A stretch of 64,000 bases of DNA, from the NCBI RefSeq assembly GCF_002813325.1, contig NZ_PHUG01000001.1:4216001-4280000 (forward strand), read 5' to 3'. Positions 63,001 to 64,000 of this stretch are shown here, in pieces (positions within the stretch are counted from its first letter, which is position 1; every line of letters starts with the position of its first letter). This DNA is from Janthinobacterium sp. 64 (GTDB lineage: Bacteria > Pseudomonadota > Gammaproteobacteria > Burkholderiales > Burkholderiaceae_D). Position numbers and translations under genes: made by a program. Under the pieces are notes generated by a model. That model saw only the letters and a program-made list of their open reading frames with translations. It did no database searches and had not been told where the DNA came from.

Positions 63001-64000
63001 CCCGTGACCATCAACGCCACGCGCAAGGTCATGATCGGCTGGGGTTACAAGGCGCAGCGCCTGGGCCACGACTTGCTGAAGAAATTTGCGAAAAAGCAAA
63101 CCAAGGCGCCGCCGCCATCGACGGGCAAGCCGCCCGTCAAGGCGCAGGTGATCCATTTTATTAACAAGAAGATGCCGGGCAACCTGCCGAAGAAAACGGC
63201 GCGCGCGCTGCTCGACATCGAAGACGATAAAGTCATTCCGATCATCCGCAATCCGAAGACGACGACGGCCGATACGGAAGCCGTGTTTTACTTCCCCGGT
63301 TGCGGTTCGGAACGATTGTTCTCGCAAGTGGGCCTGGCCACGCAAGCGATGCTGTGGGAAGTGGGCGTGCAGACGGTCTTGCCGCCGGGCTACCTGTGCT
63401 GTGGTTATCCGCAGCGGGGCGCGGGCGAGTTCGACAAGGCCGAGAAGATGATGACGGACAACCGCGTCCTGTTCCACCGCATGGCCAACACGCTCAATTA
63501 CCTGGACATCAAGACGGTGCTTGTCTCGTGCGGCACCTGTTACGACCAGCTGGCGACGTACCAGTTTGAAAAGATTTTCCCTGGCTGCCGCATCATGGAT
63601 ATCCATGAGTATTTGCTGGAGAAAAACGTCAAGCTGGAAGGCGTCAACGGCACGCGCTATATGTACCACGAGCCATGCCACAATCCGATGAAACTGCAGG
63701 AATCGGGCAAGACCATCAATTCCCTGATCAGCACGGTAGATAACGTGAAGATCGAGAAGAATGATCGTTGCTGCGGCGAATCGGGCTCCTTGGCCGTTAC
63801 GCGCCCCGACATTTCCACGCAAGTGCGTTTCCGCAAGGAAGAAGAGATGGTCAAGGGCGCCGACAAGCTGCGCGGCGACGGTTTTACGGGCGACGTGAAA
63901 ATCCTCACCAGCTGCCCATCGTGCCTGCAAGGCCTCTCGCGCTACAATGATGATTCGGGCACGACGGCCGACTACATCGTCGTCGAGATCGCCAAACACT
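60034..64000 (+). CDS. Giant FAD-linked oxidase/Fe-S oxidoreductase (DUF3683-type, D-lactate dehydrogenase-like), cut by window end
   Basis: An open frame of 1322 codons from ATG 60034 with no stop before the window edge. Domain order: an N-terminal region (about 20-150; [20 protein letters not shown]) matching my memory of DUF3683; an FAD-binding type 4 domain with [13 protein letters not shown] near residue 230; the FAD-oxidase C-terminal region with [13 protein letters not shown] and GEHGIG (about 740-800); two [4Fe-4S] sites [11 protein letters not shown] and [13 protein letters not shown] (about 877-955); then GlcF-like CCG domains ([15 protein letters not shown]). This resembles a GlcD-GlcF or Dld-type electron-transferring 2-hydroxyacid dehydrogenase in a single chain. 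The substrate is unknown. Confidence 0.88.
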   Translation, partial: MNAPAQIQALLAETPNGPAASRLREIPYNYTSFSDREIVIRLLGEDSWRLLDELRGARQTGRSARMLYEVLGDIWVVRRNPYLQDDLLDNPKRRQGLIDALHHRLAEVDKRRLGIDAAGGDVAASGEAPEVAKARSANVELLLKAASKAVADFGDEFRKTYDLRKRTVKVLGRYTEKHNVRFDGMTRVSHVTDATDWRVEYPFVVLTPDTEEEMAGLVKGCIELGLTIIPRGGGTGYTGGAIPLTPMSAVINTEKLITLGAVEMTVLPGLTHEYATINSGAGVITNKVSEAAEKAGFVFAVDPTSAHASCIGGNVAMNAGGKKAVLWGTALDNLASWRMVDPNGDWLDVTRLDHNLGKIHDIALARFQLEWRHPSTRDATKPNAPFKTEILEIPGRKFRKEGLGKDVTDKFLAGLPGIQKEGCDGLITSARWILHKMPKFARTVCLEFFGQARDAIPSIVEIKDYLDGLPAKGEQYTSIRLAGLEHLDERYLRAVGYATKSKRGVLPKMALFGDIVGDDENAVAQAASEVVRIANTRVGEGFVAVSPEARKKFWLDRARTAAIAKHTNAFKINEDVVIPLNRMGEYTDGIERINIELSIKNKLQLAEALSEFFGKGNLPVGKSDDASDDRVDDAEMLGDRAEQAQQLLAQVTSRWTYLLAQLDRPLADVKGELAELGMERLLPVFDARLETQPDATLFDVVQDRTVRITWKQEIRAQLRQIFNGAAFKLILDEATAIHARILRSRVFVALHMHAGDGNVHTNLPVNSDNYEMLQDAHEAVGRIMILARSLNGVISGEHGIGITKLEFLTEEEIGEFRSYKQRIDPEGRFNKGKLLNLPGMGADLRNAYTPSFGLMGHESLIMQQSDIGAIADSVKDCLRCGKCKPVCSTHVPRANLLYSPRDKILATSSLIEAFLYEEQTRRGISIKHWEEFEDVADHCTVCHKCVTPCPVNIDFGDVSMNMRNLLRKMDKKSFNPGTKATMLFLNATDPVTINATRKVMIGWGYKAQRLGHDLLKKFAKKQTKAPPPSTGKPPVKAQVIHFINKKMPGNLPKKTARALLDIEDDKVIPIIRNPKTTTADTEAVFYFPGCGSERLFSQVGLATQAMLWEVGVQTVLPPGYLCCGYPQRGAGEFDKAEKMMTDNRVLFHRMANTLNYLDIKTVLVSCGTCYDQLATYQFEKIFPGCRIMDIHEYLLEKNVKLEGVNGTRYMYHEPCHNPMKLQESGKTINSLISTVDNVKIEKNDRCCGESGSLAVTRPDISTQVRFRKEEEMVKGADKLRGDGFTGDVKILTSCPSCLQGLSRYNDDSGTTADYIVVEIAKH

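Noticed and set aside
61696-63999. Long minus-strand open frame opposite the giant oxidoreductase
   Set aside because: The plus frame carries continuous FAD and iron-sulfur motifs without a stop; the minus frame has none.
1-64000. CRISPR array, prophage, insertion sequence or defence island
   Set aside because: No regularly spaced direct repeats, transposase, integrase, phage structural gene or known defence family is visible in the window.

Overview
The window is GC-rich chromosomal DNA, densely packed with housekeeping genes, and looks like a betaproteobacterium of the Oxalobacteraceae, most likely Janthinobacterium or a close relative. This is inferred from protein character and gene order: System II cytochrome c biogenesis (resB-ccsB) beside a cytochrome c4, PTS-Ntr genes with hprK and rapZ, the kdsD-kdsC-lptCAB-rpoN-hpf run, and a very large FAD/Fe-S oxidoreductase typical of this order. 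There are no rRNA genes, prophage, CRISPR arrays or insertion sequences. One tRNA gene (Gln-UUG) is present.

Layout. 1-7.5 kb: engB facing a cytochrome c4, resB-ccsB (cytochrome c maturation), msrP-msrQ (periplasmic methionine sulfoxide repair), a tiny lptM lipoprotein gene and cyaY (frataxin). 7.5-19 kb: mrcA divergent from a compact pilM-pilN-pilOP-pilQ operon, an Ig-like surface lipoprotein, a continuous aroK-aroB reading frame and dgt. This is the mrcA/hof(pil)/aroKB order also known from E. coli, but with an unusually short PilM, fused PilO-PilP and a short PilQ. 19-28 kb: a tetrathionate-reductase-type locus, ttrBCA on the plus strand meeting ttrS-ttrR on the minus strand, with ttrS overlapping the end of mutY. 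28-34.4 kb: a dynamin-like GTPase and mutM, then a TPR protein, lolB, ispE and tRNA-Gln. 34.5-38.3 kb: prs, rplY, pth and ychF, separated by clear hairpins. 38.3-45 kb: a hybrid histidine kinase, a lipoprotein/MipA-like pair, periplasmic asparaginase, a MOSC protein and a DUF484-like/GGDEF protein. 45-52.6 kb: a Kef-type antiporter divergent from kdsD-kdsC-lptC-lptA-lptB-rpoN-hpf. 52.7-64 kb: an enoyl-CoA hydratase/HIBYL-CoA hydrolase family gene, the rapZ-hprK-ptsN block on the minus strand, queF, ilvA, a YqaA-like membrane protein, and a giant FAD/Fe-S oxidoreductase that runs off the right edge.

The strongest candidates for something new are architectural: the compacted pilus-assembly operon with a PilO-PilP fusion and a PilM lacking most of its actin-like core, the AroK-AroB fusion with a possible internal start, a hairpin that pairs with the msrP ribosome binding site, and a multi-hairpin leader before rplY. 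A repeated inverted element (GTAGGTCGGATTAG arms) occurs at about 19.1 kb and 54.8 kb. I saw no new defence system, prophage or biosynthetic cluster.
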